Origin: Desulforapulum sp034007745
GTDB taxonomy: Bacteria > Desulfobacterota > Desulfobacteria > Desulfobacterales > Desulfobacteraceae
NCBI GenBank assembly: GCA_034007745.1
Contig: JAVEQI010000011.1
Coordinates: 1-64,000 of the forward strand
DNA length: 64,000 bases
Direction of reading: 5' to 3'
This document shows positions 44,304 through 53,762 of this stretch, in pieces. How positions within the stretch are numbered: position 1 is the stretch's first letter; each line of letters opens with the position of its first letter. The notes under the pieces are model-generated. The model did not search any database, was not told the origin of the DNA, and worked only from the letters and a program-made list of their open reading frames with translations. The position numbers and the translations under genes were made by a program.

Positions 44304-46733
44304 AGGGTATGACTTGATTTTCCAGATGTGATCAGCATACTCCTGAATCGCCCTGTCGCTTGAGAAATACCCGGTCCTTGCCGTATTTAAAAGGGACCTT
44401 TCTGCCCATTGGCTCTTGTTGCAATAATCGGTCAGCACCTGCTGCTGGGTTTCGGCATAGGCGTTAAAATCAGCCAAGTTAAAGTAGTAATCCCCGTAAT
44501 TGACCACAGAATCATAGAGTCTTTGAAAAATCCCCGGATTTTTCTTGCAGAATAGATCCGAACGAATGGCATTCATCACCCGCATGAGATCAGGATTATT
44601 TTCAAGGTAGTGACGGGGATAGTAGGTCTTTCGCATGGCCGCTATTTGATCGACCTTGAGGCCAAAGATATATATGTTCTCAAGCCCCACCTTTTCGGCT
44701 ATCTCTACGTTTGCACCGTCAAGGGTACCAACGGTAAGTGCTCCGTTCATGGCAAATTTCATATTGCCCGTACCAGAGGCTTCCATTCCGGCGCAGGAAA
44801 TCTGCTCACTAACATCCGCCGCAGGAATGATCCGCTCGGCAAGGGAAACTCGATAATCGGGAATGAAAACCACCCTCATCCATGGATTTACCTCAGGGTC
44901 ATTGTTTATTACGTCTCCAACCCCGTGGATCAAACGGATGATGAGTTTTGCGTTAACATACCCAGGGGCGGCCTTTCCTGCAAAGATAAAGGTTCTTGGA
45001 GCCTCTGGTATCTGATTGTCCTCTTTTATTTTCAAATAGGTATGGACGATGTTCAACACGTTAAGGAACTGTCGTTTGTACTCGTGAATTCTTTTGACAT
45101 GGATGTCAAAAATTGAGTCTGGATCAACCTCCACATAGGTGGTTTCACCAATAATTTCAGTAAGATCGATCTTGTTTGCCCGCTTTACCTGAACAAAGCG
45201 ATCAAGAAAAGCTGAGTCCTGAACAAGGGGTTCGAGATCGCTCAACCGGTCAAGATTTGAAATCCAGCCATCGCCAATGGCTTCGGTAATAAGCTGGGCA
45301 AGCCCTGGATTGGATGAAGCCATCCACCTTCTCGGAGTGACGCCGTTTGTCTTGTTGTTGAACTTTTCCGGCCAGAGGCGGTAAAAATCAGGAACTAACT
45401 GTTTTTTAACAAGTTCAGAATGAATGCGCGCAACCCCGTTCACGGAATGGCTGCCAATAATGGCAAGATTAGCCATTAAGATCCTGTGTTCACCATCATC
45501 CTTAACAATGGACATGGACTTTACAAGGTCTTTATTATCGGGAAACCGTTCCAAGACAAGCTCGATAAATCGTCTATTTATCTCATAAATGATTTGAAGG
45601 TGCCTGGGTATCACCCTTTTAACAATGGATACCGGCCATGTTTCAAGGGCCTCGGGCAAAAGGGTATGATTGGTAAAGGCAAGGGTTCGGGTGGTTATGT
45701 CCCAGGCAGGTATCCATTCAAGGCCATGAACATCAACCAGTACCCTCATGAGTTCCACCACGGTCAAGGCTGGATGAGTGTCGTTCAGTTGAATGGCAAC
45801 CTTGTCGGGAAAATTGTCAAAACCCTCGTTATCTTCAAGATATATACTTATGATATCCTGAACAGAGCACGCCACCAGGAAATACTCCTGCACAAGGCGC
45901 AGTTCCCTGCCAGCCTCCATGGAATCCGAAGGGTAAAGAATCTTTGATATGGATTCAAACTGTATCTTCTCCTCTACAGCCCTCAAATAATCCCCTTCGT
46001 TAAAGACCCGCATGTCAAAATCATCATTTGCCCAGGCTGAAAAGAGCCGAAGCCTGTTGACCGTTTTTCCTCCATAGCCAGTTATGGGAACGTCATGGGC
46101 CCGTCCAATGACAAGTTTCCAGTCCACCCACATGGGGTTATACTCACCGTTCATATCTTCAGTTACCTGGATTCTTCCGTAAACGGGAACAATGCACCGT
46201 TTGTCCGAACGGGCAACAAGCCAGGGGGACGAACGGTTTGGCCAGAAGTCGGGGTTTTCCCGCTGTTCGCCTGCCATGATGCTCTGTTTGAAAAGTCCGT
46301 AATCATAATTTATTCCATACCCGTAACCGGGCATGTTAAGAGTTGCAAGGGAGTCGAGATAGCAGGCGGCAAGACGCCCCAACCCGCCGTTGCCAAGGGC
46401 TGGGTCGTGCTCCTCACTTAGTAGTTCGTCAAGATCAATGTTCATATTTTTAAGAATAGCCCTGCACTCTTGTTCAATCCCGAGATTCAACAGATTGTTG
46501 GACAAGAGTCGGCCGGGTAAGAACTCTATGGATATATAATGCATTTTTTTTGCATCGGCACTCTTGTATCGATCCTCGGTTTCCATGGTAATATCTATGA
46601 GCAGCATTCTCACCGCAGAGGATACTGCATTGAACAAATCTTTTGAACTGGCATCTTCTAAGTCCCTGCCCCTTACATATCTGAGGTAAGTACGCATGGC
46701 TTTTTCAAATCCTGAAAGATCAATTTTATTCAT
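44292..46733 (-). CDS. glgP: Glycogen/starch phosphorylase
   Basis: 813 residues, full family length, with N-terminal HYISIEFLPGRLLSNNLLNLG, NGGLGRLAACYLDS, and the PLP-lysine motif EASGTGNMKFAMNGALTVGTLDGAN. It releases glucose-1-phosphate from glycogen. No other glg genes are adjacent; a repeat separates it from rmlD upstream. Confidence 0.97.
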   Translation of the reverse strand: MNKIDLSGFEKAMRTYLRYVRGRDLEDASSKDLFNAVSSAVRMLLIDITMETEDRYKSADAKKMHYISIEFLPGRLLSNNLLNLGIEQECRAILKNMNIDLDELLSEEHDPALGNGGLGRLAACYLDSLATLNMPGYGYGINYDYGLFKQSIMAGEQRENPDFWPNRSSPWLVARSDKRCIVPVYGRIQVTEDMNGEYNPMWVDWKLVIGRAHDVPITGYGGKTVNRLRLFSAWANDDFDMRVFNEGDYLRAVEEKIQFESISKILYPSDSMEAGRELRLVQEYFLVACSVQDIISIYLEDNEGFDNFPDKVAIQLNDTHPALTVVELMRVLVDVHGLEWIPAWDITTRTLAFTNHTLLPEALETWPVSIVKRVIPRHLQIIYEINRRFIELVLERFPDNKDLVKSMSIVKDDGEHRILMANLAIIGSHSVNGVARIHSELVKKQLVPDFYRLWPEKFNNKTNGVTPRRWMASSNPGLAQLITEAIGDGWISNLDRLSDLEPLVQDSAFLDRFVQVKRANKIDLTEIIGETTYVEVDPDSIFDIHVKRIHEYKRQFLNVLNIVHTYLKIKEDNQIPEAPRTFIFAGKAAPGYVNAKLIIRLIHGVGDVINNDPEVNPWMRVVFIPDYRVSLAERIIPAADVSEQISCAGMEASGTGNMKFAMNGALTVGTLDGANVEIAEKVGLENIYIFGLKVDQIAAMRKTYYPRHYLENNPDLMRVMNAIRSDLFCKKNPGIFQRLYDSVVNYGDYYFNLADFNAYAETQQQVLTDYCNKSQWAERSLLNTARTGYFSSDRAIQEYADHIWKIKSYPGLI

Positions 46734-46756
46734 CTGAACACCCTTTTAAATTATTT

Positions 46757-46842
46757 TATAAGAAACAGCTTTTAGCTGTTAGCCATTAGCTTAGCTAACA
46801 ACTAACGACTATGGAGTTTCATGCTTTGTTGTGTCCGGCAGC
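46757..46842 (-). repeat. Dispersed intergenic repeat copy overlapping the rmlD 3' end
   Basis: It runs AGAAACAGCTTTTAGCTGTT, AGCCATTAGCTTAGC, then ACTAACGACT and GGAGTTTCATGCTTTGTTGTGTCCGGCAG. The orientation is opposite to the 35432 copy. It encodes the last nine codons of rmlD and its stop. Confidence 0.75.
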
Positions 46843-47717
46843 GAGGAGCACTCTTCGAGCAGCTCCTGGCGAAATCGTGAAACAAACAAATCCACCCCAT
46901 GACGCCAGCCGGTCATACGATTTATAGCGTTCCGTTTAAGCCTTGCGTTATCAAGAATGGAATTGTGAGGCCTTGGGGCAGGAGTGGGGTACTCCTCTGA
47001 GGTGCATGGAACTATATTGTGCCTGACCCCCATTTTTTTTAAAAAATAAACGGCAAATTCATACCAGGAACAGTATCCTTCGGCGCTTGCATGGAAGAGA
47101 CCATGGCCCTGGGCTTTAACAAGGCATTCAAGCTGAAGGGCAAGCCTCAATGTCCAGGTGGGAGAACCAAACTGATCGTTCACAACCCGTATGGTTCCAT
47201 CGGGATTATTCAGGGCAAGCTTGAGCATGGTTTTAACAAAGTTGCCACCATGGATACCATAGAGCCAGGCCGAACGTACGATAATATGCCGTTCCGCAAA
47301 CCTTGCCACACGCTGTTCCCCTTCAAGCTTAGTCTTGCCGTACACCCCAAGGGGCGAAGTGGGATAGGTTTCTTCATAGGCCCAGGGTAGTTCGAATTTG
47401 CCGTCAAACACATAGTCTGTTGAAATATGAACCATGAGCGCTTCAGCCATACTGCACGAACGTGCCAGATTCTCAGCACCAAGGGTGTTCACTTGAAATG
47501 CAAGGTCGGGATTGTTTTCACTGGCATCCACATTGGTGTAAGCCGCACAATTGATGACCACCTCGGGGGCCAGCTCTTTGATGGTTTTTTCCACAATGGT
47601 CCGATCGGTAATATCAAGATCACCCCGCCCCAGGGCATAAACACTGTGGTTTTTTCTAAAAACCCTGTGACAATCCTGACCCAGTTGACCTGTGCCGCCG
47701 CAAATTAAAATTCGCAT
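46809..47717 (-). CDS. rmlD: dTDP-4-dehydrorhamnose reductase
   Basis: 302 residues from the ATG at 47717 (AAAGGAAGG upstream); an upstream start at 47804 gives a non-family tail. It has the NAD-binding GGTGQLGQD motif (residues 6-14), catalytic STDYVFDG and YGKTKLEGE (YxxxK) and the C-terminal RP.NS.LDN.RL motif of RmlD/RfbD. It catalyses the last step of dTDP-L-rhamnose formation. The final residues DTTKHETP come from a dispersed repeat. No rmlABC adjacent. Confidence 0.92.
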   Translation of the reverse strand: MRILICGGTGQLGQDCHRVFRKNHSVYALGRGDLDITDRTIVEKTIKELAPEVVINCAAYTNVDASENNPDLAFQVNTLGAENLARSCSMAEALMVHISTDYVFDGKFELPWAYEETYPTSPLGVYGKTKLEGEQRVARFAERHIIVRSAWLYGIHGGNFVKTMLKLALNNPDGTIRVVNDQFGSPTWTLRLALQLECLVKAQGHGLFHASAEGYCSWYEFAVYFLKKMGVRHNIVPCTSEEYPTPAPRPHNSILDNARLKRNAINRMTGWRHGVDLFVSRFRQELLEECSSLPDTTKHETP

Positions 47718-47855
47718 ACTGCCCTTCCTTTCTCCCTGGATAAGTTTTAACAACAAGCTTAGCCTCTTTTCAAGGACCATACAAGTATTTTGTAAGGGTT
47801 TCAATTGACCTTACAGGGTTTTGAGGTATACTTGAAAAAAACCCAAGGAGGCACA

Positions 47856-49751
47856 ATGGTAAAATCCAAATCGATCTACTGGGCCGACGGATATGTTGAC
47901 AAACTTTGTTCTGCAAAGGATGCCATATCAAAGATAAGGGCCGGACAGAGGGTGTTCATATCCTCCTCCTGCGGTGAACCCCAGCACCTTGTCAAGGAAT
48001 TATCCGCCCTTTCTGCAAGATTTACCGATCTTGAAATCGTAAGGCTCCTCGCCCTTGAAAGCGCCCCAATCACCCTTATTGCAAACCGATCCCACTCCCA
48101 GCAGTTCAACATTCGCTCGTTTTACCTGGGATCTGCAAAACCAAGGGAGATCAGCAAAAATGCAAGGTTCATAACCCCCATAAACCTCTCCCAGATTCCC
48201 AAGTTGTTCAAGTCCCAACGACTGCCCATCGATGCAGCCCTGATTCAGGTGTCGCCACCTGATGATTTTGGCTGGATGAGTCTTGGTATTGCGGTTGACA
48301 TAAGTAAGGCTGCGGCTGAATCTGCTGACATTGTAATCGCCCAGGTAAATCCTCGAATGCCAAGAGTTCTGGGCCAGAGCTTCATCCACGTCAACGATGT
48401 GAACTACATCGTGGAATACGAGGAGGAACTGCTCAGCATCCAGGAGATGCCTGAAATTGAAACAGCCAACACCATTGCCAGGCACATCTCCCGGGTAATA
48501 GACGACGGGTCAACTATCCAGACAAGCCTTGGGGCGACCATCAACGCCACCCTTTTATGCCTTGCTGAAAAAAACGACCTTGGCATTCACACCCAGTATC
48601 TGACCGACGGAATTATGCGCCTAGTATCCATGGGTGTTGTTACTAACCGGGTCAAGGGATTTAACGAAGGCAAGCTTGTGGCAAGCTCGGCCGTTGGTTC
48701 CAACACATTCTACGACTTTCTTGATGACAATCCAGCCATCGAATTTCACCCCTCAGACTATGTCAATGACCCGAGGATCATCTCACGACACAACAACATG
48801 GTCTCCATGAACACAGCCATGGCCATTGACCTTACTGGCCAGGTGGCGGCCGATGCCCTTCCCTACAATAACTTTTCCGGTGTCAACGGCATGCTCGATT
48901 TTATAAGGGGAGCCGCCATGTCTGACAATGGAAAATCAATACTCATGCTTACATCCACATCTGACCAGGGAAAGGAGAGCAGAATCGTGCCTTTTCTTGA
49001 TAATACAGCTGTTGTCGTACCAAGGGGGGATGTTCAGTATGTGGTGACGGAATTCGGTATTGTAAACCTTTTCGGCAAGAGTATCCAGGAAAGGGCCATG
49101 GCCCTTATCAGCATTGCCCATCCGGATTTTCGGGACCAACTGTTTGAACAGGCCAAAAAGAGGGATTTGATCGACGTTGGTCGACAACTAAAAGAATCCA
49201 TACGGGGAGTCTATCCCCTCAAGTTAGAAGAGATTGTTAAAATTGACAATATTCCTGTCACGTTCCGCCCTGCAAAAACGGTCGATGAGAGGAGACTCCA
49301 GGAATACTATTATACAATGAACCGAAGGGATGTGATCTCCCGATTCTTCCATGAGAGAAAAACCTTTGTCCAGGATCAGATTAGAGAAACGGTTCAAATC
49401 GATTACATCAACGACCTCACCATTGTTGCAGTTGTGGGCGAGGTGGGATTCGGTAAAATTATTGCCGTTGGTGAGTATCTGAGAAATCCCGTGGTCAACA
49501 TGGCTGAAATCGCCTTTTCCGTATCAAAAGAGTGGCAGGGCAAAGGGATAGCAAAGCTCTTGCAGAAAAAACTTGCCGAAGCCGCCCGTCTGAACGGCAT
49601 AAAGGGCCTTGTGGCCTATACGTCACCCCAGAACAGGGGAATGATCAAACTTTTTAATACCCTGCCCTATGCCGCAAGTTCAGAGTACGATGATGATATG
49701 CTCATCCTGAGCTGCCTTTTCTCCGAACCAAAGGAAAAAGAGCAGCAATAG
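47856..49751 (+). CDS. Acetyl-CoA hydrolase/CoA-transferase fused to GNAT acetyltransferase
   Basis: 631 residues from the ATG at 47856 (AAGGAGG upstream). Residues 1-440 match acetyl-CoA hydrolase/4-hydroxybutyrate CoA-transferase proteins (GQRVFISSSCGEPQHLV, DDGSTIQTSLGATINA, FSGVNGMLDFIRGAAMS, VVPRGDVQYVVTEFGIVNLFGKS). Residues about 450-620 are a GNAT domain with ISVSKEWQGKGIAKLLQKKL-type acetyl-CoA loop (SKEWQGKGIAKLL). CoA-ligases fused with GNAT domains are known; a CoA-transferase with GNAT is rarer and may be self-acetylating or lysine-acetylating. It is divergent from rmlD. Confidence 0.88.
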   Translation: MVKSKSIYWADGYVDKLCSAKDAISKIRAGQRVFISSSCGEPQHLVKELSALSARFTDLEIVRLLALESAPITLIANRSHSQQFNIRSFYLGSAKPREISKNARFITPINLSQIPKLFKSQRLPIDAALIQVSPPDDFGWMSLGIAVDISKAAAESADIVIAQVNPRMPRVLGQSFIHVNDVNYIVEYEEELLSIQEMPEIETANTIARHISRVIDDGSTIQTSLGATINATLLCLAEKNDLGIHTQYLTDGIMRLVSMGVVTNRVKGFNEGKLVASSAVGSNTFYDFLDDNPAIEFHPSDYVNDPRIISRHNNMVSMNTAMAIDLTGQVAADALPYNNFSGVNGMLDFIRGAAMSDNGKSILMLTSTSDQGKESRIVPFLDNTAVVVPRGDVQYVVTEFGIVNLFGKSIQERAMALISIAHPDFRDQLFEQAKKRDLIDVGRQLKESIRGVYPLKLEEIVKIDNIPVTFRPAKTVDERRLQEYYYTMNRRDVISRFFHERKTFVQDQIRETVQIDYINDLTIVAVVGEVGFGKIIAVGEYLRNPVVNMAEIAFSVSKEWQGKGIAKLLQKKLAEAARLNGIKGLVAYTSPQNRGMIKLFNTLPYAASSEYDDDMLILSCLFSEPKEKEQQ

Positions 49752-49856
49752 TCGCTTGACAGCAGACAGGAACGGCGCTATTTTGCATCCATTTTCAAAC
49801 AGATATTTATGATCAAAAAAGCAGACCATTAGATGCGCTAAAGGAGCCAAACAAAA

Positions 49857-50276
49857 GTGGAAACTACAACAGCTGAAGACACCAGAGAAAACGTCAGGGC
49901 AATGCTCATGGAGTCGGGATATTCAAACACTGCAATTGATTACTATATTGATCAACCGAGTATGGGAAGCCTTGCCGACGCAAACCAGATAAGTGAGCTC
50001 ACCGGTCAATGCGGCGACACCATGAAAGTCTACCTTAAAATGAACGATGGCATCATCGAGGATGCAAAAATCCAGGTACTAGGCTGCCCAGGAGCCATAT
50101 CTGCCGCCATGGTAGCCATGGAGATGATCAAGGGAATGACCATTGAGCAGGCCAGAAAAATAACCGATCGGGATATTTTCAGACGCCTTGTGGAAATACC
50201 GGACCAGAAGCAGCACTGCATCAGGCTTGCCGTAAAAACCATGAACAAGGCCTTTGACGAGATATCCCCCGTTTAA
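49857..50276 (+). CDS. IscU/NifU-N-like iron-sulfur scaffold protein
   Basis: 139 residues starting at GTG (49857), with AAGGAG about 15 bases before. The three conserved ligands are present: Cys52 in GQCGDTMKVYL, Cys77 in GCPGAISAA and Cys121 in QHCIRLA, plus Asp54. This is the U-type scaffold fold; no iscS or other isc genes are nearby, so it may be a divergent scaffold-like protein. Confidence 0.85.
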   Translation: METTTAEDTRENVRAMLMESGYSNTAIDYYIDQPSMGSLADANQISELTGQCGDTMKVYLKMNDGIIEDAKIQVLGCPGAISAAMVAMEMIKGMTIEQARKITDRDIFRRLVEIPDQKQHCIRLAVKTMNKAFDEISPV

Positions 50277-50277
50277 G

Positions 50278-50325
50278 GACTTAGAAACAACGAAGAATGA
50301 AACTTGAGTTAGGGCAGAACTGGTG
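50278..50325 (+). repeat. Dispersed intergenic repeat copy
   Basis: CTTAGAAACAACGAAGAATG, AAACTTGAGTTAGGGCAGAA. It is the reverse complement of the second block of the 19102 and 40681 copies. Confidence 0.6.
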
Positions 50326-50366
50326 AAGCCACCACACCGGGGCTTTTGAATAATATAGGGATTCCC

Positions 50367-51887
50367 ATGTCAGAAAAAAAAATCTTTGATAATGATCGCT
50401 ACCTGAAAGAACAGGCCAATGAGATCAGAAAGCGTATCCGGCAGTTTAACAACAAACTATACCTCGAATTCGGCGGAAAGCTTCTCTTTGATTACCATGC
50501 GGCAAGGGTTCTCCCTGGATATGATCCAAATATAAAAATCCGGCTTCTCCAGGAGCTAAAAGACCAGGCAGAGGTGCTTGTCTGTATTTATGCAGGGGAC
50601 ATCGAACGAAAAAAAATCCGTGCAGACTTCGGGATTTCCTATGAATCGGACATCCTGAAAATCATCGACGACCTCAAGTCGTGGGACGTGGGTGTCCTAG
50701 GGGTCATTATCACCCGTTTCGACCATCAGCCAGGGGCCGTTATATTTAAAAAGAAACTTGAACGCCGTAACATCAAAGTATTTATCCATTATTACACAAA
50801 GGGTTATCCCACGGACGTAAATCAGATCGTAAGTGAACAGGGATATGGAGCCAATGACTACATCAAAACCGAAAAGCCCCTTGTGATTGTTACCGGGCCG
50901 GGGCCGGGAAGCGGCAAGATGGCTGTCTGCCTTTCTCAACTTTACCACGATAACCTTAACGGAATTAAGGCAGGCTATGCAAAGTTTGAAACCTTTCCAG
51001 TATGGAACCTTCCCCTGAAACATCCTGTAAATGCGGCCTATGAAGCCGCCACGGCAGATTTAGCTGATTCTAACATGATCGACCCCTTTCATCTGGAGGC
51101 CTATGATAAAAAATCTGTAAATTATAACCGTGATGTGGATTCGTTTCCAGTATTGCAAAGAATTCTTGAAAAAATCACCGGCGCTGAGTCCTGCTATCGT
51201 TCACCCACGGACATGGGTGTCAACCGGGTGGGCTTTGCAATCCTGGATGATGACGGGGTACAAGAGGCATCAAAACAAGAACTGATAAGGCGGTATTTAC
51301 GGTATCGTTGTGAATATGTCCTGGGCCTGACAGACAGGGAAACCGTCCAGCGTGCCGAGCTTCTGATGAAAGAGTATCATCTATGTCCCGAAGACCGAAG
51401 CGTCGTGCTTCCTGCAAGAAGAGCCGCACAGGAGGCAGAAAACGACCCCCGCATGGGATACAAAGGAGATTATTTCGGTGCAGCCATAAAACTCCACGAC
51501 GGAACGATCATTACCGGCGCCAATTCGCCGAGGATGCATGCACCCTCAAGTGTTGTTCTGCGTGCCCTTAAACACCTTGCAGGCATTCCCGGCAAGATCA
51601 TGCTCATGCCCGAGCATATCTGTGATCCCATAGCAAGGCTTAAAACAGATGTTCTAGGTGAAAAAAGCCTTGGCCTGGATCTTCAGGAAACCCTTATCAC
51701 CCTTGCCCTGAGCGCCACAAACAACCATGCGGTTCAGCTTGCCGTGGAAGGGCTCAAGCAGTTTAAAGGGTGTGAAATGCACATGACCCGCATGCCGTCG
51801 CCCGGAGATGAGGCAGGTCTTCGACGCCTCGGGGTCAATCTCACAACAGATCCTGTTTTTTCATCGGACAACCTCTTTACTGCCTAA
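50367..51887 (+). CDS. DUF1846-family protein
   Basis: 506 residues from the ATG at 50367. It matches DUF1846 over the whole length: KLYLEFGGKLLFDYHAARVLPGYDP near residue 30, VTGPGPGSGKMAVCLSQLYHD near 180 (P-loop-like), and FETFPVWNLPLKHPVNAAYEAATADL. Structures of this family exist, but the reaction is not established. It stands beside the IscU-like gene with a repeat between them. Confidence 0.9.
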   Translation: MSEKKIFDNDRYLKEQANEIRKRIRQFNNKLYLEFGGKLLFDYHAARVLPGYDPNIKIRLLQELKDQAEVLVCIYAGDIERKKIRADFGISYESDILKIIDDLKSWDVGVLGVIITRFDHQPGAVIFKKKLERRNIKVFIHYYTKGYPTDVNQIVSEQGYGANDYIKTEKPLVIVTGPGPGSGKMAVCLSQLYHDNLNGIKAGYAKFETFPVWNLPLKHPVNAAYEAATADLADSNMIDPFHLEAYDKKSVNYNRDVDSFPVLQRILEKITGAESCYRSPTDMGVNRVGFAILDDDGVQEASKQELIRRYLRYRCEYVLGLTDRETVQRAELLMKEYHLCPEDRSVVLPARRAAQEAENDPRMGYKGDYFGAAIKLHDGTIITGANSPRMHAPSSVVLRALKHLAGIPGKIMLMPEHICDPIARLKTDVLGEKSLGLDLQETLITLALSATNNHAVQLAVEGLKQFKGCEMHMTRMPSPGDEAGLRRLGVNLTTDPVFSSDNLFTA

Positions 51888-51987
51888 TCCGCAATTGTCA
51901 TTTAGGTTTTATCCAATAGGCGATAGCCCGTGTTCCCCACGCTGCCATCCAAAATGAGAATCGTTGACAGCATAAAACAACCTTCCA

Positions 51988-53292
51988 CTAACCAAGAAGG
52001 CCGGGTAGAAAGGTCACAAGGGAAGGAAAGAGAATGAGCAGGAGAATGGTGATAATGTAGGCCGGAATAAACAGGAACACACCCTTAAACACGTCCGTAA
52101 GCGGGATGTCTCCTGCAACGCCCGTCACCACATAGGTAGTTGCGCCAACCGGCGGAGTAACGGCCCCAAGGGTTGTTACAACTGTGATGGTCACGGCAAA
52201 CCACACCGGGTCATACCCCATCTGAACGGCGAGGGGGAAAAAAATGGGAATGGTGATGAGCAAGAGGGCAAGGGCATCCATTATGGCCCCGCCCAGGATA
52301 TAGATTAAACAGATGCATGCCATCACGGCCCAGGATGGAAAATCAAGGCCCGCAACCCAGGCGGCAAGGTCAAAGGGTATGCGGGTAACCGCAAGAAACC
52401 GGCCGAAGATCATGGCACCTGCAATGAGCATGATTACCATACACGAGATTCGCAGGGTATCAAGCACCGCCTTTTTAAAGTTGGCAAACGAGAGGGTCTT
52501 GCCGGCAACGGCAATCACCAGGGCAAAAAAAGCTCCGGCACCTCCAGCCTCTGAAGGGGTGAAGAAACCCACCCATAGCCCCGCCATCACAAGGCCGAAC
52601 AGCAGCAGCATTTCCCCTGCCCCGGAAAGAGATGCCATGCGAGCCCTGAGGGATTTTTTTTCCACAACCGGGCCCCAGGCAGGAAAAAAACGGCAGACAA
52701 AGCGGACAGAGAGGATGAAAAAAAGGGTCAAAATCAAGCCTGCCCCTATGCCTCCGTAAAAGAGCCGTGCAATGGACTGCTCGGTTGCAAGCCCCAGAAT
52801 AATCAGCACTACGCTTGGCGGGATCACCACTCCAAGGGTCGAACCGCAGGCAATGGCGCCGGTGCTGAGGATGGTCGAGTAACCATATTTCCTCATCTCA
52901 GGCAGGGCAACCGTGCTCATGGTTGCTGCCGTTGCAGTGTTGGAACCGCAGATGGCGGCAAAGGCGCTGCACGCCATGATGGTGGCCATGGCAAGACCGC
53001 CCCTGATATGGCCGGTCCAATAATGGGCTGCCCGGTATAACCGCTGGTTTACCCCGGAATAAAAGGCGATCTGACCCATGAAGATGAACAGCGGGATGAC
53101 GGTCAGCCCATACTGGGATGCAACAGACCAGAACACAGACCCCGCCATGCTCATGCCGGCATTGAAGTTGATTACCTGGGAAAATCCTAAGAATCCCACC
53201 ATTGCCATGGAAAACCCCACTGGCATTCCAAGAAAAAAGAGAACTCCTAAAAGGGCGGCAATTCCAAAGATTCCAACCAGGGTAAGGCTCAC
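51988..53292 (-). CDS. dctM: TRAP transporter, large permease (DctM)
   Basis: 434 residues, highly hydrophobic with about 12 membrane segments and DctM motifs (GSNTATAATMSTVALPEMRKYGY, GVVIPPSVVLIILG, PPVGATTYVVTGVAGD). The large subunit carries the sodium-coupled transport channel. It overlaps dctQ by four bases. Confidence 0.95.
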   Translation of the reverse strand: MSLTLVGIFGIAALLGVLFFLGMPVGFSMAMVGFLGFSQVINFNAGMSMAGSVFWSVASQYGLTVIPLFIFMGQIAFYSGVNQRLYRAAHYWTGHIRGGLAMATIMACSAFAAICGSNTATAATMSTVALPEMRKYGYSTILSTGAIACGSTLGVVIPPSVVLIILGLATEQSIARLFYGGIGAGLILTLFFILSVRFVCRFFPAWGPVVEKKSLRARMASLSGAGEMLLLFGLVMAGLWVGFFTPSEAGGAGAFFALVIAVAGKTLSFANFKKAVLDTLRISCMVIMLIAGAMIFGRFLAVTRIPFDLAAWVAGLDFPSWAVMACICLIYILGGAIMDALALLLITIPIFFPLAVQMGYDPVWFAVTITVVTTLGAVTPPVGATTYVVTGVAGDIPLTDVFKGVFLFIPAYIITILLLILFPSLVTFLPGLLG

Positions 53293-53762
53293 GAAACTTT
53301 TCCAGTGGGGGTAAATAATTCATACACAAGCAGCAGCACAAGAACAGCCACCCCAAAGGCCAGAATAAACACAACCGGGTAGTAGGGTACCCTCAAGGTT
53401 TCCGACACCTCATTGACCCTTTGAAGATTAATCCCGGTTTTGACAAGCTGGACCCCAATCGAAGAGAAAAGAACAATGCCTCCAAGGTTACTCACAAACC
53501 TTGCAGCCCTCCGCACCTTTTTGGGAAACTTGTCAAAAAGAATGCTCACGTATAGATGCTCTTTTTTTGAATGGGACAACGAGAGACTCAGCCCGAACAC
53601 GACAGCCCCGAGGAATCCCATTGCCTCAAAGGTCCCGCTGATGGGAATGCCTGCCTGGCGGCCGATGATGTTTGCCGATGTGACAAATACCATCAACACT
53701 AGAAAATTTCCGGCGATCAAGGTCTGAACCAGGGTAAGGCAATCCAGCAGTCTTTTCATCAC
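53289..53762 (-). CDS. dctQ: TRAP transporter, small permease (DctQ)
   Basis: 157 residues with four transmembrane segments and the FGLSLSLSHSKKEHLYVSILFDKFP motif of the DctQ family. ATGA overlaps on both sides (dctP stop, dctM start). It pairs with DctM in the inner membrane. Confidence 0.93.
   Translation of the reverse strand: MMKRLLDCLTLVQTLIAGNFLVLMVFVTSANIIGRQAGIPISGTFEAMGFLGAVVFGLSLSLSHSKKEHLYVSILFDKFPKKVRRAARFVSNLGGIVLFSSIGVQLVKTGINLQRVNEVSETLRVPYYPVVFILAFGVAVLVLLLVYELFTPTGKVS

Noticed and set aside
45486..45947. 153-codon ORF opposite glgP
   Set aside because: Antisense shadow; glgP is conserved throughout.
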